A DNA stretch of 64,000 nt. It comes from Sphaerochaeta associata (GTDB taxonomy: Bacteria; Spirochaetota; Spirochaetia; Sphaerochaetales; Sphaerochaetaceae). The stretch covers positions 806,001-870,000 of the forward strand of contig NZ_CP094929.1 in the NCBI RefSeq assembly GCF_022869165.1, given 5' to 3'. Below the pieces are notes generated by a model that was not told where the DNA came from, made no database searches, and worked only from the letters and a program-made list of their open reading frames with translations. Positions 25,546-33,777 of the stretch are shown piece by piece; within the stretch, counting starts at the first letter, position 1, and the number at the start of each line of letters is the position of its first letter. A program made the position numbers and the translations under genes.

Positions 25546-25607
25546 GTTATTGACATATGTCAGTAACTAGCTTTACCGTACAAGGGTTTTCGGCATATGT
25601 CAATAAC
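25546..25607 (-). promoter_or_regulatory. Promoter with two 22-base near-palindromic operators
   Basis: The proximal site 25546-25567 is GTTATTGACAT-ATGTCAGTAAC, a palindrome with one mismatch. The distal site 25586-25607 matches its consensus at 19 of 22 positions, centred 40 bases away. On the minus strand TTGACA (25603-25598) lies in the distal site and TACGGT (25580-25575) follows after 17 bases, so the proximal site covers the expected start of transcription. This arrangement suits repression; the DUF134 protein is the obvious candidate. Confidence 0.65.
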
Positions 25608-25695
25608 TAAACAAAGAAAATTACCTTTTTTTGAAGCAGGAAGCGTATGCTGACGGAAGTATGGACTGGATGTGTTGGTCTGGAATGGAAGACTA

Positions 25696-25724
25696 TTGTT
25701 CAGCAGTCTTATCTGTGTTACAAT
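25696..25724 (+). promoter_or_regulatory. Promoter of the toxin-antitoxin pair
   Basis: TTGTTC (25696-25701) and TACAAT (25719-25724) with a 17-base spacer lie just before the antitoxin. TGTTACA and TATTACA in this stretch form an imperfect inverted repeat over the -10, a plausible autoregulatory site. Confidence 0.55.
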
Positions 25725-25750
25725 GTATTACATGAAGAAGGAGTACAATA

Positions 25751-25972
25751 ATGGGCTTATCAGTACGATTGAAGCAGGATGAGCTTGAGCTCATACAACG
25801 GTATGCAGAATTGAAAGGTTTAACTATCTCAGAGCTTGTCCGTCAATCAATCCTTGAGCGCATCGAAGACGAGTTTGACCTTAAGCTCTATGAAAAAGCA
25901 ATATCTGAATTCCACAATAACCCGGTAACCTACTCATTGGATGAGATTGAGCAAGAACTTGGTTTGCAATGA
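25751..25972 (+). CDS. RelB/DinJ-type ribbon-helix-helix antitoxin
   Basis: The 73-residue protein opens M-G-L-S-V-R-L-K-Q-D-E-L-E-L, then K-G-L-T-I-S-E-L-V-R-Q-S-I-L-E-R. This is the ribbon-helix-helix DNA-binding motif of RelB-like antitoxins. The C-terminal half (L-D-E-I-E-Q-E-L-G-L) would wrap the toxin. GAAGGAG lies 7 bases before ATG. The stop overlaps the toxin start as ATGA, the usual coupled arrangement. It should repress its own promoter with the toxin. Confidence 0.85.
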   Translation: MGLSVRLKQDELELIQRYAELKGLTISELVRQSILERIEDEFDLKLYEKAISEFHNNPVTYSLDEIEQELGLQ

Positions 25973-26238
25973 AATACCACGTAGAGTTTTCCAATGATGC
26001 GCGAAAAACATTGAAAAAAATGGATAAACATATCAGCCTGATGCTTGTTGCTTGGATTCGCAAACATTTGGAAGATTGCACAAATCCCTATCAAAGTGGT
26101 AAAAGCCTGACTGCCGATCGAAGTGGCCAATGGCGGTATCGAATAGGGGACTATCGACTGATTGCTGAAATCTTAGAAGATCGTGTGGTGATTCTTATTC
26201 TTCATGTAGGTCACCGCATAGATGTTTATACTCAGTAA
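25969..26238 (+). CDS. RelE/ParE-superfamily toxin
   Basis: The 89-residue protein has the RelE fold: K-Y-H-V-E-F-S-N-D-A-R-K-T-L-K-K-M at the start, G-K-S-L-T-A-D-R-S-G-Q-W-R-Y-R-I-G-D-Y-R near 44-63, and a final V-I-L-I-L-H-V-G-H-R. R61/R-I-G-D-Y-R-L and the late H-R are typical of RelE mRNA interferases. The ParE gyrase toxins share the fold, so the target is not settled. It is encoded four bases overlapping its antitoxin. Confidence 0.85.
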   Translation: MKYHVEFSNDARKTLKKMDKHISLMLVAWIRKHLEDCTNPYQSGKSLTADRSGQWRYRIGDYRLIAEILEDRVVILILHVGHRIDVYTQ

Positions 26239-26247
26239 CTTTTGCTT

Positions 26248-26925
26248 TCATCGAACGTTGCTGTTGAATGACCGGGCGATCTCGGGCAGATAGTGGTCAT
26301 GATTGACGAACAACTGACTGATCAGGATGCCCAGCCCTGTGATGTTCACACCCAGTCCGGCGACCCCGGTCCAGGCGGCCCACATTGGCGTGGTGGGAGG
26401 GTCGACTGAGTCGTTCTTGAGAAAGAGGGGGGTGAGCATCATGGTCAGGCCGGCGAGTTCAGTTATCAGGCCGGCTTGCATCCAGTCACTCTGCTTCTTC
26501 ATGGCACGCTCAAGCTCTGCAATCAATGAACGGGTATGCTGATCCAGCTCTTGTGTTTTCAGCACGTCGAAGAACTGCAGAACCTCGCTCTCTCTTCCCC
26601 AGCCTGTTTCCATGGTATAGGTCTGCCCCTTGTAGGTATACCTTGGAGAAACCTCATAAGCGCCGCCTCTTTGTCTGGGATGGTAGACGATTCTGTTCCA
26701 ATCGACGGCTATCAGGCTTTCCACGTCAACATTCGTTCGTGTGACCAGGAGCGCGTCATGGGGATAGACAATCTGATTCCCTTTCAGGTCCTCGAACAAC
26801 AACGCTTTGTCAGCCTCGTATCGGACGATCAGGCCGATATGCATCGAGCCGTCGGTGAGGACGACAAGATCGCTTGCCCAAAGAACGGACAAGGAAAGCA
26901 GACAACAGAGTAGAATGCGTTTCAT
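26248..26925 (-). CDS. Exported protein with C-terminal membrane helices, unknown function
   Basis: The 225-residue protein has a signal peptide (K-R-I-L-L-C-C-L-L then cut near W-A-S). A mature domain (about 20-145) of beta character follows, with V-L-T-D-G-S-M-H-I-G. Two hydrophobic segments lie at about 150-170 and 183-207. No family is recognised. It stands alone between the toxin gene and purA, both different in direction or function. Confidence 0.6.
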   Translation of the reverse strand: MKRILLCCLLSLSVLWASDLVVLTDGSMHIGLIVRYEADKALLFEDLKGNQIVYPHDALLVTRTNVDVESLIAVDWNRIVYHPRQRGGAYEVSPRYTYKGQTYTMETGWGRESEVLQFFDVLKTQELDQHTRSLIAELERAMKKQSDWMQAGLITELAGLTMMLTPLFLKNDSVDPPTTPMWAAWTGVAGLGVNITGLGILISQLFVNHDHYLPEIARSFNSNVR

Positions 26926-26944
26926 ACAGGTTCCTTCTGCAAAT

Positions 26945-26973
26945 AGGAGGCCCGCCGGATTCGGCAGGCCTCA
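26945..26973 (-). terminator. Probable terminator of purine operon
   Basis: AGGCCCGCC and GGCAGGCCT pair with one mismatch around a short loop, just after the purA stop. The U-tract is weak (CCTATTTGC), so the call is tentative. Confidence 0.4.
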
Positions 26974-26985
26974 TGATACATGGCA

Positions 26986-28257
26986 TTAAAGTATGATTAT
27001 CTGGTCTCGCTCGGGACCGACGGAGATGTACCTGATCGGGCATCCGACAAGCTCCCCGAGGCGCTTGCAGTATGCTTGGGCCTTCGGCGGCAGGTCTTCC
27101 CACTTCCGGGCTTCGGTGGTGGGAGTCATCCAACCATCGAACTCCTCGTAGATGGGCTCTGCTATCTCCTGCAGGGCCGTCTCGGGCAGATAGGTGATAA
27201 CCTCACCATTGACCCGGTAGGCTGTACAGACCTTGATCTTCTCAAAGGTATCGAGTACATCGAGCTTGGTAAGCGCAAGGCCGGTGAATCCGTTGATCCA
27301 GCAGGAGTAGTCGGCGGCCACGGCGTCGAACCAGCCGCAACGGCGGGGCCTGCCGGTGGTGGCTCCATACTCCCCGCCGATGGCTCTGAGTTTTTCAGCC
27401 GTCTCATCCAACAATTCAGTCATGAACGGACCGCCGCCCACACTGGTGGAGTAGACTTTTGTAACTCCGATGACATGGTCGATGCGTCGGGGGCCCAAGC
27501 CGCTTCCGACTGCCGCGCCACCGCTGGTGGGGCTGCTGCTGGTGGTATAGGGGTAGATGCCCCAGTCGAGGTCGCGCATTACGCCCAGTTGACCCTCAAG
27601 CAGGATGCTCTTGTTCTCTTCATACGCTTGGCGGACGACCGGCAGCGTGTCTATGAGCATATGGCCGAATCGTTCCTTCCACTTGGCGCAGAGATCCATC
27701 AATTCATCGACGGTATACTCGGCAAGTCCGAAGTAGGCCAGCTCACGGTTCTTCTGTGGGAGTGCCATCTCGATGCGGTTTCTCAATCGGTCGAAATCGA
27801 GCAGGTCGGCGGCCCTGATTCCCGAACGAGTCGCCTTGTCGCTGTAGCAGGGACCGATGCCGCGCTTGGTGGTGCCGATCTGCATTTTCTGGGTCTTCGA
27901 ACCCTCCTGGGCTCCATCGAGGGCCCGGTGATAGGGCATGATCAAATGGGCGCGTACATCGATGAACAGGTTGTTCACCTCCACGCCTTTTTGTGCAATG
28001 GAATCCAGTTCCTCGGCCATGGTTTCGAAGTTGACCACGGTTCCCGCTCCAACGATGTTCATCGTCTCGGGGTTGAAAATGCCTGAGGGTATGATATGCA
28101 GGGCGAACTTTCCCATCTCGTTGATGACGGTATGGCCTGCATTGTCCCCGCCTTGGTAGCGGATCACTAAATCTGAATTGACGGCCAGGTAGTCAACGAC
28201 ACGGCCTTTGCCTTCATCTCCCCACTGGGCTCCTACGATCGAAGTAACATTGCTCAT
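26986..28257 (-). CDS. purA: Adenylosuccinate synthetase
   Basis: The 423-residue enzyme makes adenylosuccinate from IMP, aspartate and GTP. It starts at ATG 28257, behind AAGGAGC; a longer in-frame reading has no start signal. The N-terminal motif V-G-A-Q-W-G-D-E-G-K-G-R at 7-18 carries the catalytic Asp. G-D-N-A-G-H-T-V near 37-44 carries the catalytic His. G-P-C-Y-S-D-K follows at about 130. The length is standard. It directly overlaps the phosphoribosyltransferase gene, forming an hpt-gpt-purA operon that links salvage to AMP synthesis. Confidence 0.95.
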   Translation of the reverse strand: MSNVTSIVGAQWGDEGKGRVVDYLAVNSDLVIRYQGGDNAGHTVINEMGKFALHIIPSGIFNPETMNIVGAGTVVNFETMAEELDSIAQKGVEVNNLFIDVRAHLIMPYHRALDGAQEGSKTQKMQIGTTKRGIGPCYSDKATRSGIRAADLLDFDRLRNRIEMALPQKNRELAYFGLAEYTVDELMDLCAKWKERFGHMLIDTLPVVRQAYEENKSILLEGQLGVMRDLDWGIYPYTTSSSPTSGGAAVGSGLGPRRIDHVIGVTKVYSTSVGGGPFMTELLDETAEKLRAIGGEYGATTGRPRRCGWFDAVAADYSCWINGFTGLALTKLDVLDTFEKIKVCTAYRVNGEVITYLPETALQEIAEPIYEEFDGWMTPTTEARKWEDLPPKAQAYCKRLGELVGCPIRYISVGPERDQIIIL

Positions 28258-28814
28258 CAATACAGCTCCTTGCCTTCTTTTGCAAATGACTGCAACATCA
28301 GCGCTTCTTTTTGGGTGTGGTCCTCGATCTCCTCGGCATCCCACGGGTATTTGATCCACAAATCAGCAAGCTCCATGCCTGCGAAATAGCGCTTGATTTC
28401 GGATGGGAATTCCACATCCTTCTCCTTGAGCTTGTTGTGCAGGACCAAAACAGCAATTTCTTCGGGATTGAACTTCAGAAGTTCTCCGACGCAGTATGCC
28501 AAGGTTGCCCGGGTATCGTCGACTTCGTCGATCAAGAGGACCTTCTTGCCGACCAGCTGTGATTGAACTTCATCGATCCACTGGATTTTGGTGGGGTGGT
28601 CCTTGTGCTTCTTGTCAATGCCATAGTAGGAGATGCCTACCGCGAAAATAGGGCGGTTGATGAAAGTCTTCATGATGCGTGCGGGAATGAAGCCGCCGCT
28701 TCCAATTGCAACGATTACATCGGGGTCGTAGCCGGATTCAAGCAACTCGAACGAGAGCTTTTTCACCAGCTTGTGTACCGAATTGTAACTGACGTAGAAC
28801 TTCTTGTCGTCCAT
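28257..28814 (-). CDS. Phosphoribosyltransferase, xanthine/guanine type
   Basis: The 185-residue PRTase-fold protein has the PRPP-binding loop V-L-L-I-D-E-V-D-D-T-R-A-T-L near 91-104, and V-A-I-G-S-G-G-F-I-P-A-R as the first loop (about 36-47). These fit a type I salvage enzyme; Gpt-like xanthine or hypoxanthine/guanine specificity is likely, but a second purine PRTase (hpt) lies upstream. Its stop codon overlaps the purA start by one base. Confidence 0.82.
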   Translation of the reverse strand: MDDKKFYVSYNSVHKLVKKLSFELLESGYDPDVIVAIGSGGFIPARIMKTFINRPIFAVGISYYGIDKKHKDHPTKIQWIDEVQSQLVGKKVLLIDEVDDTRATLAYCVGELLKFNPEEIAVLVLHNKLKEKDVEFPSEIKRYFAGMELADLWIKYPWDAEEIEDHTQKEALMLQSFAKEGKELY

Positions 28815-28824
28815 CTCTTACTCC

Positions 28825-29382
28825 TCAGGCTTGTGGATACATCTCTGCGATGTAGGGAAGGGTCCTGTGTTTTTCATTGTAGTCCAGGCCGTATCCGACA
28901 ACCCAGACATCGGGAATGGTGAACCCGATGTAATCGATGTCCACCGGTACAATGTGCCGATCGGGTTTATCCAACAGTACGGCTGTGCGAACCGATTTGG
29001 GATTGCGGGTCTTGAAATTGCGGATCAGGTAGTCAAGGGTGTTGCCGCTGTCCAGGATGTCCTCGATGATGAGCACATGCTTGTCTTCCATGTTCTCACG
29101 GGTGTCCATCAGCAGTCTGACATTGCCGCTGTGGTCTCCATGGTATGATGATAGTGCGATGAAATCGACGACATGCTCGACATTCAATTTACGGGCGAGG
29201 TCGGCGATGAATATGAAGGAGCCCTTGAGTACCCCCACCAGAATCAACTTGCCTTCGCTGTCCTTATAATCGGCACTGATCTGCCGGGCAAGCTCGTCAA
29301 CCCTGCGGTTGATCGTGTCTGCATCGATGAGAACACGGGCGAGATCCTCTGTCAAAGCAGGGATCGCGAGGGAATCTTTCAT
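28825..29382 (-). CDS. hpt: Hypoxanthine phosphoribosyltransferase
   Basis: The 185-residue enzyme converts hypoxanthine (and usually guanine) with PRPP to IMP or GMP. The first loop is V-L-K-G-S-F-I-F near 52-59, and the PRPP loop is V-L-I-I-E-D-I-L-D-S-G-N-T-L near 102-115. The base-binding D-V-W-V-V-G-Y-G-L-D-Y segment near 158-168 is intact. It is the first gene of the hpt-gpt-purA operon, ten bases before the second PRTase. Confidence 0.92.
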   Translation of the reverse strand: MKDSLAIPALTEDLARVLIDADTINRRVDELARQISADYKDSEGKLILVGVLKGSFIFIADLARKLNVEHVVDFIALSSYHGDHSGNVRLLMDTRENMEDKHVLIIEDILDSGNTLDYLIRNFKTRNPKSVRTAVLLDKPDRHIVPVDIDYIGFTIPDVWVVGYGLDYNEKHRTLPYIAEMYPQA

Positions 29383-29514
29383 TGGGCCTCCTCAACGCAA
29401 CAGATTGACTGTTGGAACATGTTCTGTATGTCAGTAGGAATATACGAAAAGTGGGACAGTGTCAATGTTGGCCGGGGCGGCTCGAAGGCCGTACTCCTGA
29501 AGGATTTTTGCTAC

Positions 29515-29544
29515 TTGACCACACTATTGCGGCAATATTACACT
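29515..29544 (+). promoter_or_regulatory. Probable promoter for flavin reductase-like gene
   Basis: TTGACC (29515-29520) and TACACT (29539-29544) are 18 bases apart, 25 bases before the start codon. Weak -10, so moderate confidence. Confidence 0.45.
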
Positions 29545-29569
29545 GAAAGCAGAGAAAAGGAGGCCCATC

Positions 29570-30085
29570 ATGTATGTTGACGTTCCTGTAGAACTTCTGC
29601 AAATGAATCCCTTTACCGCCATCGGAAAAGACGGGTTTCTTATTACCGCAGGCAGCAGTGAGAAATTCAACACCATGACTGCCTCCTGGGGGTCGATGGG
29701 AGTCCTGTGGGGGAGAAACATCCTTACCCTCTATGTCAGATCGAGTCGATACACCCATGAGTTCCTTGAGCAAAGCGAAGGTTTCACCGTCTCATTCTTC
29801 CCCCCGGAAATGAAGGACCGATTGCTCTGGTGCGGTCAGCACAGCGGACGGGACCATGACAAAATTGCGCAAACCGGCTTGAAAATCAATTACTTGACAG
29901 GACCGAAAGGAACCGAGCGTGTAACCTTCAAGCAGGCTTCGTTGGTTTTCTCTTGTACGAAAGCCGCCGTATTGCCGCTCGCCAAGGAGTCATTCCTCCT
30001 TCCTGAAATTGATTCGTTCTATAAGGATGGCGACTTCCATACGATATACATTGGATTTATTGACAGTATTCTTTCCAACCAATAG
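29570..30085 (+). CDS. Flavin reductase-like FMN-binding split-barrel protein
   Basis: The 171-residue protein starts at ATG 29570 with AAAAGGAGG upstream. It has the flavin reductase-like split barrel. F-L-I-T-A-G near 24-29, then N-T-M-T-A-S-W-G-S-M-G near 34-44, and R-S-S-R-Y-T-H-E-F near 57-65 bind FMN in this family. Members reduce flavin or simply carry FMN in electron transfer in anaerobes. It is divergent from hpt and lies 80 bases before the fused E1 gene. Confidence 0.82.
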   Translation: MYVDVPVELLQMNPFTAIGKDGFLITAGSSEKFNTMTASWGSMGVLWGRNILTLYVRSSRYTHEFLEQSEGFTVSFFPPEMKDRLLWCGQHSGRDHDKIAQTGLKINYLTGPKGTERVTFKQASLVFSCTKAAVLPLAKESFLLPEIDSFYKDGDFHTIYIGFIDSILSNQ

Positions 30086-30165
30086 GATGGAACGACTACC
30101 AGAGAAGGCCACGAACCCGGAATAGCTTGGAAAGGCAGGACTGCATATCCTGCCGGGGAGCATAC

Positions 30166-32142
30166 ATGAACCTTTCAAAAGAACAGGCGCAGTCTGCGCT
30201 CTCGATGATGGTGCGTTCACGCCATTTCGAGGAGTGTATCGATGACTTCTTCAAACGCAAGGAGATGCACGGAACAACCCACCTGTCCATCGGGCAGGAG
30301 GCCTGTCAGGCAGGTCTCTCCCTGGCACTCGACCAAGGTGATTGGATCGTTCCAACCCATCGATGCCATGGTCACACCATAGCCCGGGGGGCCAACGAGC
30401 GCAAAATGTTCAGTGAGATGTTCGGTTCGGCAGACGGCATCTGCAAGGGGCTCGGCGGTTCGATGCACATGACTGATGTGCAGACTTGGAATGCAGGTTC
30501 CTCGGCGGTGGTCGGCAGCGGGGTGAACCTTGCCGCAGGACTTGCCTTCGCTTTGAAAATGCAGAAAAGCCAAGCCATCAGCGTGGCAATTTTCGGAGAC
30601 GGGGCCACAAGCCGCGGCTCTGTGCACGAGAGCATGAATCTTGCTTCGGTCTGGTCGCTTCCCATTCTGTTCTTCTGTGAAAACAACGATTATGGCATGA
30701 GCGCCGCTGCAAGCCGCATGGTCTCCACCTCCTCCATTGCAAGTCGTGCCGATGCTTACTCCATCAGTCATGCAACCGTAGACGGCAATGATGTGGAAGC
30801 AGTCTATGCTGCCGCACAGAAGGCAGTAACATACATCCGCACCACCGGCAAGCCGTATTTTTTGGAAGTGAAGACCTATCGATGCTGCGGGCACTCAAAA
30901 AGCGACCCCTGCATCTACCGCAGTCGGGAGGAAGAGGCGGCTTGGAGTGAACGCGACCCGATTTTCCTTTTCTCCCGCAGGATGGTCGAAAGCGGCCTCT
31001 ATAGCGAGGAGGATGTCTCCCGTCTCATTCTGGAAGCACGCAAACACATCGACGAGGCTGCCGTGGATGCTGCGGCAATTCGCAATCAACGAATCAGCCT
31101 CGATCAGGCGATGGAATACCTCTTCGCCCCTGAGGAGGAAGAGGTTTACAAGGTATGTCAGTCGACGACACGAATGAGCTACCGTGAAGCCATACGCCAA
31201 GCCCTGGACGAGGAGATGAGCCGCGACAAGGCGGTGCATCTCATCGGTGAGGACATCGGCCTGTACGGCGGTTGTTTCAAGGTCACCGGAGACCTGTATG
31301 CAAAGCATGGGGCGCAGATGCATGAAACACCAGTCAGCGAGGAAGCCTTCACCGGACTTGCCGTCGGGGCTTCTTTACTTGGGCTTCGGCCGGTGGTTGA
31401 GATCATGTACGGCGACTTTTCCACCCTTGCAAGCGATCCGATCATCAACCATGCAGCCAAGATCCGGTTTATGAGTGCGGGCCAGCTGTCGTGTCCGATG
31501 GTGCTTCGCTCCCCGATCGGCAGCGGGACCGGCCACGGCGCTCAACACACCCAGTGTCTGGAGGCGATGTTTGCCAATATTCCAGGTCTGATCATTGTCG
31601 CACCTTCGTGCCCGGGTGATGCAAAAGCCCTGCTCAAGAGTGCAATACGAAGCAACAACCCGGTGCTTTATTTTGAACACAAGCATCTATACAACAACCT
31701 GGGACCGGTAGGGGACGAGCAGTATTTGCTGCCCATCGGCAAGGCCATCACCAAGAAGCGTGGCAAGGATGTGACCATTGTCTCCTACAGCCATGCAGTC
31801 ACCACATGCCTTGAAGCCTCGGTCCGGCTGAGTCTGCAGGATGAGATTGAGGCCGAGGTCATAGATTTGGTCACACTCAAGCCGATGGACACCCAGACAA
31901 TCCTGCGCTCTGTTAAAAAGACCGGCAGGTTGTTGGTGGTCCATGACAGCCCCGAATACGGTGGATACGGTGCCGAGGTCATCGCCTGTGTAACCAGTGA
32001 CAGCGAAGCCTTGGCCGGTTTGCAGGCGACACCGAAGCGACTATGCGGCAAGGAGCTTCCCATTCCGTTCGCACCTGAATTGGAAACGGAGGTAATTCCT
32101 TCCACAGAAGAGGTCATGCAGGCGGTTCGTTCGCTTTTCTAG
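30166..32142 (+). CDS. Fused E1 alpha-beta of 2-oxoacid/acetoin dehydrogenase type
   Basis: The 658-residue protein starts at ATG 30166, behind GGGGAG. Residues about 1-320 are a thiamine-diphosphate E1 alpha domain. The ThDP motif begins G-D-G-A-T-S-R-G at 144-151 and ends E-N-N at 172-174. K-G-L-G-G-S-M-H is at 94-101. Residues about 335-650 are the E1 beta domain (M-S-Y-R-E-A-I-R, then G-E-D-I-G near 360, and G-H-G-A-Q-H-T-Q near 455). Alpha and beta are usually separate genes. No E2 or E3 gene is adjacent. The substrate could be pyruvate, acetoin or a branched oxoacid. Confidence 0.85.
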   Translation: MNLSKEQAQSALSMMVRSRHFEECIDDFFKRKEMHGTTHLSIGQEACQAGLSLALDQGDWIVPTHRCHGHTIARGANERKMFSEMFGSADGICKGLGGSMHMTDVQTWNAGSSAVVGSGVNLAAGLAFALKMQKSQAISVAIFGDGATSRGSVHESMNLASVWSLPILFFCENNDYGMSAAASRMVSTSSIASRADAYSISHATVDGNDVEAVYAAAQKAVTYIRTTGKPYFLEVKTYRCCGHSKSDPCIYRSREEEAAWSERDPIFLFSRRMVESGLYSEEDVSRLILEARKHIDEAAVDAAAIRNQRISLDQAMEYLFAPEEEEVYKVCQSTTRMSYREAIRQALDEEMSRDKAVHLIGEDIGLYGGCFKVTGDLYAKHGAQMHETPVSEEAFTGLAVGASLLGLRPVVEIMYGDFSTLASDPIINHAAKIRFMSAGQLSCPMVLRSPIGSGTGHGAQHTQCLEAMFANIPGLIIVAPSCPGDAKALLKSAIRSNNPVLYFEHKHLYNNLGPVGDEQYLLPIGKAITKKRGKDVTIVSYSHAVTTCLEASVRLSLQDEIEAEVIDLVTLKPMDTQTILRSVKKTGRLLVVHDSPEYGGYGAEVIACVTSDSEALAGLQATPKRLCGKELPIPFAPELETEVIPSTEEVMQAVRSLF

Positions 32143-32176
32143 GCTGGATAGACTTTCCTTTTTTTCCTGTAGACGC

Positions 32177-32215
32177 TAGAATACAAGCCACTTGCTCTAC
32201 GCCTCGGCGTAGAGC
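32177..32215 (+). promoter_or_regulatory. -10 element and 5' stem-loop upstream of pheS
   Basis: A TAGAAT element (32177-32182) is followed, at about the expected start of transcription, by a perfect ten-base stem: GCTCTACGCC (32194-32203) and GGCGTAGAGC (32206-32215). No U-tract follows. It would place a stable hairpin at the 5' end of pheST mRNA. The -35 is poor. Role inferred. Confidence 0.4.
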
Positions 32216-32238
32216 GTATCTACAGGAGTAAGAACAGC

Positions 32239-33777
32239 ATGGATATCGATGTAAAGAACCTGCATCCACTGGAAGTCCGCCTGCTCAGGCATGTCGACCT
32301 GAACGAGCAGATCACAGCCGAGCGCATCATCGACGAACTCGGTTACAACGTGGGGCAGTGCAACCAGGCGTTCAGCTGGTTGAGCGCAAAGGGCTACCTG
32401 GTCGAAACGAGCCGTGAAACACGCGTCATGTATGAACTGACTGAATTCGGACGAGAACAGCAGCAAAAGGGAACTCCCGCCCAGCGCATCTTTACCTTTA
32501 TCAAGGCTGAGGGACCTCAGGCGCTGCCTGAGCTTGCCTTGGCCCTGCAGCTGGAAAAGAGTGAGATCGGATCAGCCTTCGGCCAGCTTTCCAAGGCCGG
32601 TTATGCAAGCATGAATGAAGAGAACAAGGCCCAGGCTCTCTCAGAGGAGCTTGGCGGTGAGTTTGTACTTATCACCGAGCTGCTCCGTCTCGGTCTTGCG
32701 GGCGAGCTTTCAGAAGCAGATCTGAGTGAGGCGCAGAAATCCGCCATGGCCAAGATTGCCAAAAAGCGGGGTGCGGCCAATTCGCCGTTCAAAGTCATAG
32801 AACGGGAATATATCGGGTTTGCATTGACAGCTGAGGGAAAGAGCGCTAAAGAGGCCATCCTGAAAGCACATATCACCGGCGAAGAGCTGGGACTGGTTAC
32901 CAGTGAGATGTTGAGCACCGGCAGTTGGAAAGAAGGATCGTTCCGTCCCTACGGACTCAATGCTCCCACCAGTCGTCTGATCCCGGGCCGGCACAATCCC
33001 TACGGCAATTACCTGCAGTGGGTGAAGGACAAGCTGTGCAGTCTGGGTTTCGAAGAGTTCGATGGACCGCTGGTTGAGAACGAATTCTGGAACGGTGATG
33101 CCCTGTTCATGCCGCAGTTCCACAGCGCACGCGACATTCACGATGTGTATTACGTCAAAGATCCGGTGCATTGCAAGGAGATAGAGGAGCCGTGGCTCAG
33201 TCAGGTTGCCAAAACCCATGAGGATGGATGGACAACCGGCAGCCGGGGTTGGAGGTACAGCTTCGATCACGAGTTTACCCGCCGTCAGGTGCTCCGCAGC
33301 CAAGGCACCGTCCTGTCCGCCCATCAGCTTCCCAAGGCCAAGGTTCCCGGCAAGTACTTCGGGGTGGCCCGTTGCTTCCGCTACGACCAGGTCGACGCCA
33401 CCCACGGGGCCGACTTCTACCAGACCGAAGGAATTGTACTGGGTGAGGATGTGAATCTGAAGACCCTGCTCGGACTGCTGAAAATGTTCGCCGAAGAGAT
33501 TGCTGGAGCCGAGGAAGTCAAGTATGTTCCCGGCTACTTCCCCTTTACCGAACCCTCGATCGAGGTGCACATCAAGCATCCGGTGCTTGGTTGGTTCGAG
33601 CTTGGCGGCAGTGGTATTTTCCGCCCCGAGGTCACCAAGGCACTGGGAATTGATGTACCGGTACTCGCATGGGGCTTGGGCATCGACCGCATGGCTCTTA
33701 TGCATCTGGGTCTGAATGACCTGCGCGAGCTCTTTACCCCGAACATCGAGTCGGTTCGCATGAGGAGAGGAAACTAA
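32239..33777 (+). CDS. pheS: Phenylalanyl-tRNA synthetase alpha subunit, archaeal type
   Basis: The 512-residue catalytic subunit charges tRNA-Phe as an alpha2-beta2 enzyme. It is longer than the usual bacterial PheS (about 340). Three small winged helices fill the first half, with I-D-E-L-G-Y-N-V-G-Q near 33-42. The class II core in the C-terminal half holds Q-F-H-S-A-R-D near 294-300, F-R-Y-D-Q-V-D-A-T-H near 386-395, and motif 3 W-G-L-G-I-D-R-M-A-L near 480-489. ACAGGAG lies before the start. This archaeal/eukaryotic form is characteristic of spirochaetes. The stop overlaps the pheT start by one base. Confidence 0.95.
   Translation: MDIDVKNLHPLEVRLLRHVDLNEQITAERIIDELGYNVGQCNQAFSWLSAKGYLVETSRETRVMYELTEFGREQQQKGTPAQRIFTFIKAEGPQALPELALALQLEKSEIGSAFGQLSKAGYASMNEENKAQALSEELGGEFVLITELLRLGLAGELSEADLSEAQKSAMAKIAKKRGAANSPFKVIEREYIGFALTAEGKSAKEAILKAHITGEELGLVTSEMLSTGSWKEGSFRPYGLNAPTSRLIPGRHNPYGNYLQWVKDKLCSLGFEEFDGPLVENEFWNGDALFMPQFHSARDIHDVYYVKDPVHCKEIEEPWLSQVAKTHEDGWTTGSRGWRYSFDHEFTRRQVLRSQGTVLSAHQLPKAKVPGKYFGVARCFRYDQVDATHGADFYQTEGIVLGEDVNLKTLLGLLKMFAEEIAGAEEVKYVPGYFPFTEPSIEVHIKHPVLGWFELGGSGIFRPEVTKALGIDVPVLAWGLGIDRMALMHLGLNDLRELFTPNIESVRMRRGN

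Noticed and set aside
26980-28086. 368-codon plus-strand frame
   Set aside because: Antisense to purA, whose catalytic motifs are intact.
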